Both the position numbers and the translations under genes were made by a program. DNA of 64,000 nt from the NCBI GenBank assembly GCA_050633265.1, contig JBOEGE010000007.1:1-64000 (forward strand), in the 5' to 3' direction. This DNA is from JBLHZY01 sp050633265. GTDB lineage: Bacteria; Pseudomonadota; Alphaproteobacteria; Rhodobacterales; Rhodobacteraceae. Shown one piece after another: positions 7,804 to 16,220 of the stretch (position 1 is its first letter; every line of letters begins with the position of its first letter). The notes beneath the pieces are model-generated. The model was not told the DNA's origin and ran no database searches. It worked only from the letters and a program-made list of their open reading frames with translations.

Positions 7804-8925
7804 TCAGTCCTCGAGCGAGACGGGCACAGCCATCCCGTGCTCTTTGAGCAGGGCATGGCGGCGCGCGGTTTTGAGGTCTTCGGCGACCATTTCAGTGCAC
7901 ATCTCTTGCGCGGTGATTTCCGGCACCCAGCCCAAACGCTCCTTGGCTTTGGTGGGATCGCCTAGAAGGGTTTCTACTTCGGCGGGGCGGAAATAGCGGG
8001 GATCAATGCGAATGATCACGTCGCCGACAGACAGAGCCGGCGCTTTTTCGCTGTCGATCGCGTCCACAACGCCAATCTCCTCAATCCCCGTGCCTTCGAA
8101 ACGAAGTGAAATTCCAAGCTCGGCTGCGGACCATTCGATGAACTGGCGCACTGAATACTGGACACCGGTCGCGATCACGAAATCATCGGGAGCCTCTTGT
8201 TGCAGCATCATCCACTGCATCCGTACATAGTCTTTGGCATGCCCCCAGTCGCGAAGCGCGTCGATATTGCCCATGTAGAGGCACTTTTCTAGGCCTTGGG
8301 TGATATTGGCTAGGCCACGCGTAATCTTGCGGGTAACGAAAGTCTCTCCGCGACGGGGGCTCTCGTGGTTGAAGAGAATGCCGTTGCAAGCATAAATGCC
8401 GTACGCTTCGCGATAGTTCACCGTGATCCAGTAGGCATACATCTTGGCAACCGCGTAAGGGCTGCGCGGGTGGAAAGGTGTCGCTTCTGTCTGCGGGATC
8501 TCCTGAACCAGTCCATAAAGTTCGGACGTAGACGCCTGATAGAACCGTGTCTTGTTCTCGAGGCCAAGAAACCGAATGGCCTCCAGCAAACGCAACGCAC
8601 CGATGGCGTCGACGTCAGCGGTGTATTCAGGGCTTTCGAAACTGACGGCAACATGGCTCTGAGCAGCTAGATTATAGACTTCGTCAGGCTGAACTTCTTG
8701 AAGAATCCGTGTCAGGTTCGAACTGTCTGTTAGGTCGCCGTAATGCAGTATTAATCGTGCGTTGGGCTGGTGAGAATCTTGAAAAATATGATCAATTCGT
8801 TGGGTATTGAACGACGAGGCGCGGCGTTTGATCCCATGAACTTCATACCCTTTTTCCAACAGGAATTCGGCCAGATAAGAGCCATCTTGCCCTGTTATAC
8901 CTGTAATAAGTGCGCGTTTTTTCAT
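7804..8925 (-). CDS. gmd: GDP-mannose 4,6-dehydratase
   Basis: This 373-residue SDR-type enzyme removes water from GDP-mannose to give GDP-4-keto-6-deoxymannose, the branch point for GDP-fucose, GDP-rhamnose and GDP-perosamine. The TGITGQDGSYLAE motif (8-20) binds NADP, and the HGIKRRASSFNT segment, STSELYG and SPYAVAK catalytic region are all present. Length and order match the family. It sits immediately before fcl, the usual arrangement. Confidence 0.95.
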   Translation of the reverse strand: MKKRALITGITGQDGSYLAEFLLEKGYEVHGIKRRASSFNTQRIDHIFQDSHQPNARLILHYGDLTDSSNLTRILQEVQPDEVYNLAAQSHVAVSFESPEYTADVDAIGALRLLEAIRFLGLENKTRFYQASTSELYGLVQEIPQTEATPFHPRSPYAVAKMYAYWITVNYREAYGIYACNGILFNHESPRRGETFVTRKITRGLANITQGLEKCLYMGNIDALRDWGHAKDYVRMQWMMLQQEAPDDFVIATGVQYSVRQFIEWSAAELGISLRFEGTGIEEIGVVDAIDSEKAPALSVGDVIIRIDPRYFRPAEVETLLGDPTKAKERLGWVPEITAQEMCTEMVAEDLKTARRHALLKEHGMAVPVSLED

Positions 8926-8999
8926 TCAAATGCTCCGTTTACTCGTATTTGGGAGGCCAAGGCGCTAGATGGTGACGTCAGAGGCCGTGTTTATGCTGT

Positions 9000-9452
9000 T
9001 CAAATCTTGGTTAGGTCAAATTCCCGCGCAATTGCGGATCCAAGTGTTTCTTTCAGCTGCGCTATTGGCGTAGATCCATTGTCCATGGCTGTAGTCACAT
9101 CCGGTGGGCCGGGCCAAAAATTATCGTGGTAATCATTATCGTAAAACCGGACTGAACGGCTATAGCGGGGGATAATGTGAAAATGCACCTGAGGGTCAAC
9201 CATCATCAAGCATAGGTAGTTGAATTTTTCGGCCCCGAATGTTGATCGCAGGGCAGCCTCGACTGAGGCAACAACGGTTGGAAGCTCTTGTGCTACGGCT
9301 TTAGGCAGTGCACCAAGAGATCGCAAGTCGTCTTGCACAACCAAGACCAACGAGCCAAGCGTGACTTGCCGAGGGCGCAGTAAGACCGACCAGTGATTGG
9401 TGGCAATGAGTTGGGAGTTTGGATAGTCGAAAGCTCGAAGTGTCTGGTGCAT
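9000..9452 (-). CDS. HIT family protein
   Basis: This 150-residue protein carries the histidine-triad type signature HFHII (90-94) preceded by FNYLCLMMVDPQ. HIT proteins hydrolyse or transfer nucleoside monophosphates, using the middle histidine as nucleophile. Its position inside a nucleotide-sugar operon suggests a role with a GDP- or CDP-linked intermediate, but the substrate cannot be read from sequence. A GAGG sequence precedes the ATG. It lies 84 bases after the glycosyltransferase-like gene. Confidence 0.8.
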   Translation of the reverse strand: MHQTLRAFDYPNSQLIATNHWSVLLRPRQVTLGSLVLVVQDDLRSLGALPKAVAQELPTVVASVEAALRSTFGAEKFNYLCLMMVDPQVHFHIIPRYSRSVRFYDNDYHDNFWPGPPDVTTAMDNGSTPIAQLKETLGSAIAREFDLTKI

Positions 9453-9536
9453 CTCTTGGTAACCTCGGTCATGAAACGTTCCTTATCAGGAGTGCCCGCG
9501 TCGCTGTCCTTTTTGCTTTGGTTGCCCTTGTCGGGC

Positions 9537-10316
9537 CTAGGCTTTCCGTCGGTTCTCTCGTCTTTCAATCATTTTCCCTGGCAGCAATTTATGGTACTTG
9601 CGGAAGACCCATTCCTTGGCTTCCCGCAACAAATAGTCGAAATTGGTCTCTACTGGTCTCGATCTGTCCAGATCATATTTCGCTGCAAGAGCGGGAAAAC
9701 CGGGACGCATCCATTTCCCTTTTCTTAGGAGGTGATAGTGCCTGAATATCCTCTTTTCTACCGAATATAGAGGCAAACCTCGTGCGCGAATGCCGCTTTC
9801 TATTTCAAAGTCCCAAGCGCTCTCACCCGGCTTCAGTAGATTTTCCAATACGTCTTTTCGAAAGATCCCGTAAACTAGCGTGCAGCGATACACGCCGTGT
9901 TCCGAAATTTGTCGAATGCCCTGTTCAAGGCGTTTTTCGATGTAATTGTTCGGGTGCAGTGTTAGGTATCCCCAACCTTCTTGGGTGCAGCGTTTGATAA
10001 AGTGATCGGCTTGCAGCACATCCACTTTACGAATAAAAAAGTCGTCAAAAATAAAGAGAATATGTCGTTCTTGAATGCCATCGAGCGCCTTAATCAAATT
10101 GCTAGACCAATCACGGTCTTCACCAACTGCCAGAGACCGAACGTTGTGAGGGCCATCATATTGTTTGTGGTTGGTTAGCAAATATACAGGCAAAGTAAGA
10201 TTGGGCCACGCGCTCATCAGCCCATCGAAAAATGGAGCCCACAAATCTGATGCGCCGTCATAAGAAAGTACACAAATCGCCGCTGACCCGGAATTGTCAT
10301 AATGCTTCGAATTCAT
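9537..10316 (-). CDS. Glycosyltransferase-like protein of surface polysaccharide locus
   Basis: This 259-residue protein starts with an AAICVLSYDG strand. It has a DDFF segment in HILFIFDDFFIRKVD, which is a candidate metal-binding DxD-like site, and an ending rich in basic residues (EWVFRKYHKLLPGK). These features suggest a GT-A type fold, but no named family was recognised with certainty. Its ATG overlaps the stop of the nucleotidyltransferase gene as ATGA, so translation is coupled. The operon context supports a role in building or decorating the repeat unit. Confidence 0.6.
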   Translation of the reverse strand: MNSKHYDNSGSAAICVLSYDGASDLWAPFFDGLMSAWPNLTLPVYLLTNHKQYDGPHNVRSLAVGEDRDWSSNLIKALDGIQERHILFIFDDFFIRKVDVLQADHFIKRCTQEGWGYLTLHPNNYIEKRLEQGIRQISEHGVYRCTLVYGIFRKDVLENLLKPGESAWDFEIESGIRARGLPLYSVEKRIFRHYHLLRKGKWMRPGFPALAAKYDLDRSRPVETNFDYLLREAKEWVFRKYHKLLPGKMIERRENRRKA

Positions 10317-10756
10317 ATCAAACTACCGTTCCTTTCAATCGCCTCCAGAACTTTTGTCAACCGACTTGAAGAAATACTGTTAGTGTAGGGAAAATATACA
10401 ACTTCGACATTAACTGATTTGAGTTTGCGTTCTGCTTCCAAGAATACAGGCTTGCCTTTCCAATCATCACCGACGAACATGACATTGAACTTATGCTGCT
10501 CCCATGCCGAAAACTTGTCTCGATTGTTTTGTGCCACGACCTGATCCACATAGCTCACAGCCGATACGATTTCGGCGCGATCACTGTAAGGGATGATCGG
10601 TGTCTTGTTCTTATAGCTTTGCACTAGTTCGTCTGTGCTCACACCGACGATCAGGTGATCACACAGGGAACGGGCACGAGACAGGATGCGGAGATGTCCA
10701 ACGTGGAACATATCGAATACACCAGAGGTATATCCTACGACTTTTTGGGAATTCAT
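10313..10756 (-). CDS. Cytidylyltransferase-like nucleotidyltransferase (TagD type)
   Basis: This 147-residue enzyme has the HxGH nucleotidyltransferase signature HVGH (18-21) within SGVFDMFHVGHL, and a C-terminal SISSSRL segment matching the second nucleotide-binding motif. The closest pattern is glycerol-3-phosphate cytidylyltransferase and related enzymes, which make CDP-activated alcohols. With LicD in the same operon it may supply a CDP-linked donor for phosphodiester decoration. The start at 10756 is supported by an AGAGGAA ribosome site; a start 33 bases upstream is less likely. Confidence 0.8.
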   Translation of the reverse strand: MNSQKVVGYTSGVFDMFHVGHLRILSRARSLCDHLIVGVSTDELVQSYKNKTPIIPYSDRAEIVSAVSYVDQVVAQNNRDKFSAWEQHKFNVMFVGDDWKGKPVFLEAERKLKSVNVEVVYFPYTNSISSSRLTKVLEAIERNGSLI

Positions 10757-10828
10757 ACGGGCTTCCTCTTGAATTTTTTGGGCCGTCAATCCTAGCGATC
10801 TAGGTTTACAAATTGTGTTTCAACAAAA

Positions 10829-11536
10829 TTACTCATTCTGGAACAGCATTGATAGATTCAATTTCTCGGTGTGGTAAAATACAGCCAACATTAAAAGCAG
10901 TGCGATAATTGCGGCCACAAATCGCATCACAAAGACCGCAATGACGAAATGCGCCAATCTGTGCCGTTTATCAGTGTCATCGATGAGCTGCGCGATATGG
11001 CTTTCTACAAAGAAAACCGTCAGAATGGTGAATACCGAGTTAAGGATAAAACCCGTATTCGCCATAGTCAGCCGCAAAACGGGATTCGCCGAACTCAATA
11101 ACATGGGAAACGTTAGGCCTAAGATTCCGAACAATGCTGCGATCATCGCCATTGCAACGGGTTTGTAGGCCATATTTGGATCAAACATGATTTTGATCGA
11201 GCAACGGTTTTGCTTCATGAGTAAAAAAGAAGTAAAAAAATCAAAGATTATGATAACGGCGATCGCGCCGCAAAAGAATAGCGCGATGACATCTGCTGTC
11301 ATACCAAGATCGATCGATATCGAGATCAGCATGAAGTAGAGTGCTGCACCAAATCGGTTCAGCACCATAATCTTCATAGCGGCGTTGTATCCACCTGCAA
11401 CACGTTCTTTCAGAACGCCGGAATATTTGGCAATCAACTGGGCCTGGTCTATCACAATGCAGATTGCCAAGCCGACGCTGGCCAGTGAAATGATGAACAG
11501 TTGCGATTGACCAAATGATCTGAGAAGTTCCTGCAC
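10829..11536 (-). CDS. Polytopic membrane protein, possibly Amj/DUF2837-like flippase
   Basis: This 235-residue protein has about six hydrophobic helices and a GTG start. The cytoplasmic stretch YSGVLKERVAGGYN before NRFGAALYFMLIS resembles the loop of Amj/DUF2837 lipid-linked oligosaccharide flippases. That would fit a polysaccharide operon that shows no Wzx gene. The match is by eye and the protein is slightly shorter than typical Amj, so this could instead be an unrelated membrane protein. Confidence 0.5.
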   Translation of the reverse strand: MQELLRSFGQSQLFIISLASVGLAICIVIDQAQLIAKYSGVLKERVAGGYNAAMKIMVLNRFGAALYFMLISISIDLGMTADVIALFFCGAIAVIIIFDFFTSFLLMKQNRCSIKIMFDPNMAYKPVAMAMIAALFGILGLTFPMLLSSANPVLRLTMANTGFILNSVFTILTVFFVESHIAQLIDDTDKRHRLAHFVIAVFVMRFVAAIIALLLMLAVFYHTEKLNLSMLFQNE

Positions 11537-11591
11537 TAGAAGGTGTTTCCTTTTTCAGCAATGGTTGTGCGCGTTGAGTATGTTTGTAGAA

Positions 11592-12428
11592 CTAGAATTT
11601 TCTTGCCTGCGAATACATCTTGCTTGCTAGAAATTTGACGAAAGGAATCTGCTTTGCCACTCGATATCCGTTTCTCAGAAACTTCATACGATTTTTTAGC
11701 AACCAGATAGATAGCTCGCTGTCTCGCAAGCGATGGGAATGGACAGACAGAACAACTCCGCTACCAGATGCGACAAGCCTACCAATCAAGGACCAATCGA
11801 CGGCCGCTCCGTCCATAATGGCCGTTTCGTTTGAAAAATCATTTCCACTGATGTTGCCAATTCGGCGCAATTTGAATCCTGCATCCGACAGATATGTCCC
11901 ATCAGGCACCATCCGATCGAAGTCTACAACGATGTCGCTGATGTTCGGATAGGCAGCACGAATATCAGCATTGCGAAAGAAGTCTTTATTCGAACGCCAC
12001 CCTTTTCGGACTTTTGTAGGGTTTCCATGTGGACAGACGGTTCGAAGGGTCTGCCCCGATTGTTGTTCTATCAAAAGTTTGTAACGTTCGAATTCAACCC
12101 TTGCTTTTTCATAGTCACCATCGCAGGCATCGAGTACATCATAATGATACGCGGTTTCGTGCCCGAGTTCGGCAATTTCACGCAAGATGTCTGTGGCCTC
12201 GTCCTGAAGAAGAAGTTCACCCTGGAAATAATAGGTTGCCTTGTGACCGCACTCGTTTTCGATGCGCGCAAGCTTAAGCGCGAGTGGGAGCTTGGCTTCC
12301 ACATCATGCTTGATCACCAACAACTTGTCTGCATTTGACTTCTCGGCAATTTGATTGACTCGGATTGCCTGAATCCCTTGGGCAGACAATCCTTCAAGGA
12401 ATGATTGATATCGCCTAAAAGTGATCAT
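11592..12428 (-). CDS. NodB-like polysaccharide deacetylase family protein
   Basis: This 278-residue protein has the NodB-type metal-site start LLVIKHDVE (37-45), a later GHETAYHYD strand, CPHGNP near residue 150 and a closing LSVHSHRL near 245. This arrangement is typical of carbohydrate esterase family 4-like enzymes, which remove N- or O-acetyl groups from polysaccharides or their precursors. There is no signal peptide, so it probably acts on a cytosolic lipid-linked or nucleotide-linked intermediate. Its ATG overlaps the stop of the GT2 gene as ATGA. Confidence 0.7.
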   Translation of the reverse strand: MITFRRYQSFLEGLSAQGIQAIRVNQIAEKSNADKLLVIKHDVEAKLPLALKLARIENECGHKATYYFQGELLLQDEATDILREIAELGHETAYHYDVLDACDGDYEKARVEFERYKLLIEQQSGQTLRTVCPHGNPTKVRKGWRSNKDFFRNADIRAAYPNISDIVVDFDRMVPDGTYLSDAGFKLRRIGNISGNDFSNETAIMDGAAVDWSLIGRLVASGSGVVLSVHSHRLRDSELSIWLLKNRMKFLRNGYRVAKQIPFVKFLASKMYSQARKF

Positions 12429-13282
12429 ATTTTCCTCAACATCTTTGTGTAGAACAGTTTGCGCAACTGGGTCGTCATAACGACCTGAACAATAAACCGA
12501 ATCAATACTCCAAAAAACAACTTGCCGATCGTGGTTGTCCCCTGGTGGTAGCTAAATACCTGAAGTCTCGCTTCGTTGAGCCAATACCTGAAGCCACCAC
12601 GACGAGCAAACAGATCAGAGTTTGTTCGGAACCACAGAACAGAATGCGGCACATTCCATAGCTCGTATCCCGCTGCGACCAGCCGGATCCAAAGGTGATA
12701 GTCTTCGTTGTTGTACCAGTGCTGGTAGTTTCCAACTTCCTTGACCGCAGCAACCCGCAAAATTGATGTCGGTTGTGCGATCGGTGAGCGTTTGGCGATA
12801 TATTGTCGGACATCAGCCGGCGAGTGAGGATAGCTTAATTCCGATCCAAGTACTCGCTCGCCGTTTTTCAATTGGAATTCTATCAAACCACCACCGATGA
12901 CTGCAGCCTCGGGATGCGCTTCTGCGAGCTCTAACAATGAGCTAAAGCGATTGGACATCGATATATCGTCTGCATCAATGATGGCGATCCATTCGTATTC
13001 GCAGGCGTTTAGTGCCGCGGATCGCGCAGCACCATGACCTTTGCACTCGTTGTGGATTATACGCTTGACGTTGTGGTTCTCGGAGAAGCGATTGATCACC
13101 TCTTTTACATCATCCGGTACGGGCCCATCGAAAACGACGATCAATTGGACAGGCGCAAGCTCCTGACTATCGAAAGCGGAGCGCAGCGCCTCTTCGACTT
13201 CAGAACCGACATTGTTCTTGTAGAGACACAGCATTGCAGCCAGCGAGGGGGGAGTCGGTTTATGAGCTAAAGTGTTGCTCAT
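12425..13282 (-). CDS. Family 2 glycosyltransferase
   Basis: This 285-residue GT-A enzyme has the nucleotide-sugar binding start LIVVFDGP, the GHGAARSAALNA segment, and the metal-binding DADD (103-106). A hydrophobic C-terminal stretch with basic residues could associate with the membrane. It would transfer a sugar to the growing lipid-linked repeat unit at the cytoplasmic face. The gene overlaps both neighbours by ATGA junctions, indicating a tight operon. Confidence 0.87.
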   Translation of the reverse strand: MSNTLAHKPTPPSLAAMLCLYKNNVGSEVEEALRSAFDSQELAPVQLIVVFDGPVPDDVKEVINRFSENHNVKRIIHNECKGHGAARSAALNACEYEWIAIIDADDISMSNRFSSLLELAEAHPEAAVIGGGLIEFQLKNGERVLGSELSYPHSPADVRQYIAKRSPIAQPTSILRVAAVKEVGNYQHWYNNEDYHLWIRLVAAGYELWNVPHSVLWFRTNSDLFARRGGFRYWLNEARLQVFSYHQGTTTIGKLFFGVLIRFIVQVVMTTQLRKLFYTKMLRKI

Positions 13283-14112
13283 GCGTATGGCCCCAAATCA
13301 TATGAAATCAGATGGCTAGGGTATGCATCACGCGTTTTTTGGTCCGGAGGTTTCATATAAATAGGTCCAAATCTGGCCGAAAGATAACCTTCGACATTAT
13401 GTGCAACTGGAAGCTCGGCGTCCTCAAATGGCACACGCCGGGTCTTACCCAGAAATGCCCGGGGAAAAGACGTCTTGCGAAAAGGTGCGCGACCGAAGAA
13501 ATGGCCAACTAGTTCGGTGTCTTTGTCATCAAGAGAGCGCACAATCCAGTGTAGAGCGTGCTTGACGGGAGTCCGTCCGACGATCCGTGCGATCATTAGG
13601 GCCAGACGTTTGGCGCGCGAATTCGTTTCGTACCCGCGCCTCGCTAGACCGATCGCCGAAAGTATACGGGCTGCGAGGAATTGAAACTTACGCATGGCAT
13701 CGTTAGTATACGCATTGTAGAGGCACATCACATCTATATAGATCCCTGAATGCATCTTGTTTATATCGTCGAGCCTTTCGACATATAGGGTATTATTCAG
13801 GCGGATTTTCGAAAAGAGCAGAGGCCACTCGTTTGTGTCCTCTCGTTGCAAATAGTATTTTTCGGTATCCAGATCGGCTTCACAAGCTGCCAAAAATTTT
13901 AGATAGTTCTGACGGTCCATGAAGATGTCGAAATCATCGTCCCATGGAATAAACCCTTTATGCCGCATGGCGCCAAGAGCTGTGCCGCCCATAAGGTAAT
14001 ACGTGATCCCGTGCTCTGTGCAAAAAGCGTCGACATCGCAAGCAATCATCGTCAGAACCCGTTGAAGAGCTTTTAGATCAGTTTTTGAAAGATGTTCATT
14101 TACTCCACTCAA
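13279..14112 (-). CDS. LicD family phosphotransferase
   Basis: This 277-residue protein has the LicD signatures GGTALGAMRH (42-51) and PWDDDFDIFM (56-65), followed by the KIRLN segment. LicD enzymes transfer phosphorylcholine or other alditol phosphates from CDP-linked donors to glycans. The nucleotidyltransferase in the same operon could make such a donor. The start is a TTG at 14112, supported by a GGAGG ribosome site six bases upstream; no in-frame ATG gives a full domain. Confidence 0.87.
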   Translation of the reverse strand: MSGVNEHLSKTDLKALQRVLTMIACDVDAFCTEHGITYYLMGGTALGAMRHKGFIPWDDDFDIFMDRQNYLKFLAACEADLDTEKYYLQREDTNEWPLLFSKIRLNNTLYVERLDDINKMHSGIYIDVMCLYNAYTNDAMRKFQFLAARILSAIGLARRGYETNSRAKRLALMIARIVGRTPVKHALHWIVRSLDDKDTELVGHFFGRAPFRKTSFPRAFLGKTRRVPFEDAELPVAHNVEGYLSARFGPIYMKPPDQKTRDAYPSHLISYDLGPYA

Positions 14113-14129
14113 TTTAGGCCTCCGGAAAA

Positions 14130-15374
14130 TTATTTAGCCATCATTTCTGATTTTTCGCGATATTCGCAGACTTCATTTCTTCTTCGATAGTTGTCGCGTA
14201 AGACTAGTGCAGAAACGACCCACGGGATTGGCTCTCCTATTGATCCAATAAAACTGATCTTGAAAAGAAGAGTTACCATGATCACCCAAGTTACATGATC
14301 CCACGTTCGGTAACGTTTTGTAATTCCAAATAACCAGTAGAGAAATATAGCGGTGAGTATAATTCCGCCGTCGAGCATCATGTTGGACAGTACGCCCGAC
14401 CCGCGGATGCCGATGATGTTCCCATCGCCATGAACCGTGAAATAGCGGAATTCTGATATATTAACTCCTGCCACCCGAATGGCCTCGATAGACGACACAG
14501 CCCAACTTCCTATTCCTCCACCGAGGGGATTCAAGAAGCCATAGATGAAGAATGCGTAGATCGATATCAATCGATGTCCAGATTCGTTGGCCACGAAAAA
14601 TAGCGCCTCGGAAAGGCCCATCTCTTTAACACTGTTGAGTAGAACGAAAATTCGAGAATCACTGTTTCCAAGGTGGACAAGAGGTGCCAACTGCATCACG
14701 AAAATTACAAATGCGACATGATACCAACGTCGTACAAAGAGCATTCCAACCGCAAGTACTCCAAAAGCGAACGGCTGAGCGGCTTTAATCACAACGGCCA
14801 AGAATACCAAGAGCCCAACATCTTCGACAATCAGGCTGCGTCTCCGACGAACTATTAAACGATACAAGAGATACAGGTAGACAACTTCGACGCCAGCACG
14901 GCTAGGTTCGCTGGACAACAAGGTGACTCCGCGCCCCCCCATATTGGTTAGCGCACTAGCAGTGGCACGCGGCACAAGAGTACTTAGCAAACCGTCGATG
15001 GTATCAAGTATTCCCAGAATCTGAGCAATGCCTAAACACACAAAAAAGCCAAGGGTCTTACACCCGACATCAATAGCCCTTCTCTGCCACCGTTCCGATA
15101 GATTCATGAAGGTCACAAACGCCAGGACGAAATTCAAGTAGGCCGCGAGGCTACGAACTGCATCGGATCCTCGCAACGTCATCAACGACCAACCAGCGGA
15201 AATCAACATGGCCAGAATCAGAGCGGCGGTCAGCGTGGCCTCCTTTTTGCCAATATACCGCAACGATGCTATTGCGAACATGGCTGCCCAAGGGAAAATT
15301 TCAGCAGAAATAACACCAAACGTTACCGAAGGGAAAAAGACGAGGACTAGCAATATATAGCGAATTAGATTCAA
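14130..15374 (-). CDS. O-antigen polymerase/ligase-like membrane protein (Wzy-like)
   Basis: This 414-residue protein has ten or more hydrophobic helices and a long periplasmic loop in the second half containing NPLGGGIGSWAVSS. That layout is typical of Wzy polymerases and O-antigen ligases, which join lipid-linked repeat units in the periplasm. Sequence conservation in these families is low, so the call rests on topology and operon context. The start codon is TTG, four bases after the stop of the 76-residue ORF. Confidence 0.75.
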   Translation of the reverse strand: MNLIRYILLVLVFFPSVTFGVISAEIFPWAAMFAIASLRYIGKKEATLTAALILAMLISAGWSLMTLRGSDAVRSLAAYLNFVLAFVTFMNLSERWQRRAIDVGCKTLGFFVCLGIAQILGILDTIDGLLSTLVPRATASALTNMGGRGVTLLSSEPSRAGVEVVYLYLLYRLIVRRRRSLIVEDVGLLVFLAVVIKAAQPFAFGVLAVGMLFVRRWYHVAFVIFVMQLAPLVHLGNSDSRIFVLLNSVKEMGLSEALFFVANESGHRLISIYAFFIYGFLNPLGGGIGSWAVSSIEAIRVAGVNISEFRYFTVHGDGNIIGIRGSGVLSNMMLDGGIILTAIFLYWLFGITKRYRTWDHVTWVIMVTLLFKISFIGSIGEPIPWVVSALVLRDNYRRRNEVCEYREKSEMMAK

Positions 15375-15378
15375 TTTC

Positions 15379-15609
15379 TTACCGTTTTAGCAAAAATTGT
15401 TTGCCACATCCAAAAGCCAACGCATTAAATTTAGAGCTTAAGTTTCTCACTTGCCAATTACGTGGGCTAGTCACTGCGTTTATGGTCTCGTTGCGGTCGT
15501 AAAGTATGATCGGCGAAAATTCCTTAGGCGTCGAATGACTCGGCAAAAACTTTTTGCTCAGGCCGGAAAACAGAAGCCCTTCGTTGCTCAAGCCCCTAGA
15601 TCTGTACAC
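15379..15609 (-). CDS. Short hypothetical ORF, possible gene remnant
   Basis: A 76-residue frame lies between the MarR-type regulator and the polymerase, on the operon strand. It has no recognisable motif, no clear ribosome site, and an average composition. Its stop is four bases before the polymerase start, so its translation could be coupled. It may equally be the 3' end of a decayed gene. Confidence 0.3.
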   Translation of the reverse strand: MYRSRGLSNEGLLFSGLSKKFLPSHSTPKEFSPIILYDRNETINAVTSPRNWQVRNLSSKFNALAFGCGKQFLLKR

Positions 15610-15644
15610 TGAGTGCGGGCGTTCAACGCGCGCAGCTTACACAA

Positions 15645-15989
15645 TTACTCTCTGCGGAGAGTATTAATCTCAAAGTTTAGAGCCTCAATCTCCTCACGAA
15701 GAGTCTCATACTCCGCCACCTTCCGCGCCAAAAACGAGCGGGTCAGGGCAGCTCGCTTCGAGATTCCCTTTGGCGTCAAAACATAGGCGTATCGCCGCTT
15801 GTCCTTCGCCGCCGTGAAGTTACCCAATTTCACGAGCCCTTTGTCGACGAGCGCGTTGAGTACGTAGTTCATTCGCCCCACGCTCACGCCCACGGTTTTT
15901 GCAAGGTCGCGTTGAGACATTTCGGGGTTTTCTTGAAGAAGCCGAAGGATGCGAAAATGTATATCTTCTTGGAGTTGGGAGCGTGTCAT
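15645..15989 (-). CDS. MarR family EPS-associated transcriptional regulator
   Basis: This 114-residue protein is a winged helix-turn-helix with FRILRLLQENPEMSQRDLAK, the recognition helix VSVGRMNYVLNALVDKGLV, and a wing ending in RRYAYVLTPKG. A coiled helix follows at the C-terminus. This pattern matches the small MarR-type regulators found at the head of exopolysaccharide operons in proteobacteria. It is the first gene of the leftward operon and probably controls it. Two related palindromes lie in the divergent region up to 16221. Confidence 0.87.
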   Translation of the reverse strand: MTRSQLQEDIHFRILRLLQENPEMSQRDLAKTVGVSVGRMNYVLNALVDKGLVKLGNFTAAKDKRRYAYVLTPKGISKRAALTRSFLARKVAEYETLREEIEALNFEINTLRRE

Positions 15990-16005
15990 ATGGCTGTGAT
16001 CTTGG

Positions 16006-16030
16006 CAGGCTACCGCACTAGAGCTGCCTG
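16006..16030 (-). promoter_or_regulatory. ops-like element in the polysaccharide operon leader
   Basis: On the minus strand the leader reads TGCGGTAGCCT at 16017-16007. It matches the E. coli ops/JUMPstart core GGCGGTAGCGT at nine of eleven bases. It is flanked by GCCTG/CAGGC arms (16026-16030 and 16006-16010) that could form a hairpin. It lies 18 bases upstream of the first gene of the operon and beside an RfaH-like gene. Function is inferred from similarity and position. Confidence 0.45.
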
Positions 16031-16079
16031 TACGGCGCTCCGTGAGAAATCAGCTGGCGTGACAAATTGATATTCCATC

Positions 16080-16093
16080 GTTCAAATTTGAGC
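16080..16093. promoter_or_regulatory. Near-palindrome GTTCAAATTTGAGC, putative operator
   Basis: This 14-bp near-palindrome lies in the divergent region between the EPS regulator and the NusG-like gene. It is related to GTTCGAAATTGAAC at 16173-16186. A pair of similar dyads between divergent genes fits a MarR-type binding site. Confidence 0.35.
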
Positions 16094-16172
16094 AGTAGTC
16101 AAAGACTGGCGCGCGGGCAACTGTAAAAATTGGGGTTTGGCACTTAGGTGCGATGCAGCCGATGTTGTAATT

Positions 16173-16186
16173 GTTCGAAATTGAAC
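16173..16186. promoter_or_regulatory. Palindrome GTTCGAAATTGAAC, putative operator
   Basis: This 14-bp dyad has perfect GTTC/GAAC arms and lies about 35 bases before the NusG-like start codon, next to a GATATAT stretch that could be a -10 region. It is the second copy of the motif seen at 16080-16093. Confidence 0.38.
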
Positions 16187-16220
16187 GATATATGGTGTCG
16201 TGATTGTTAAGGGGTGTGGA

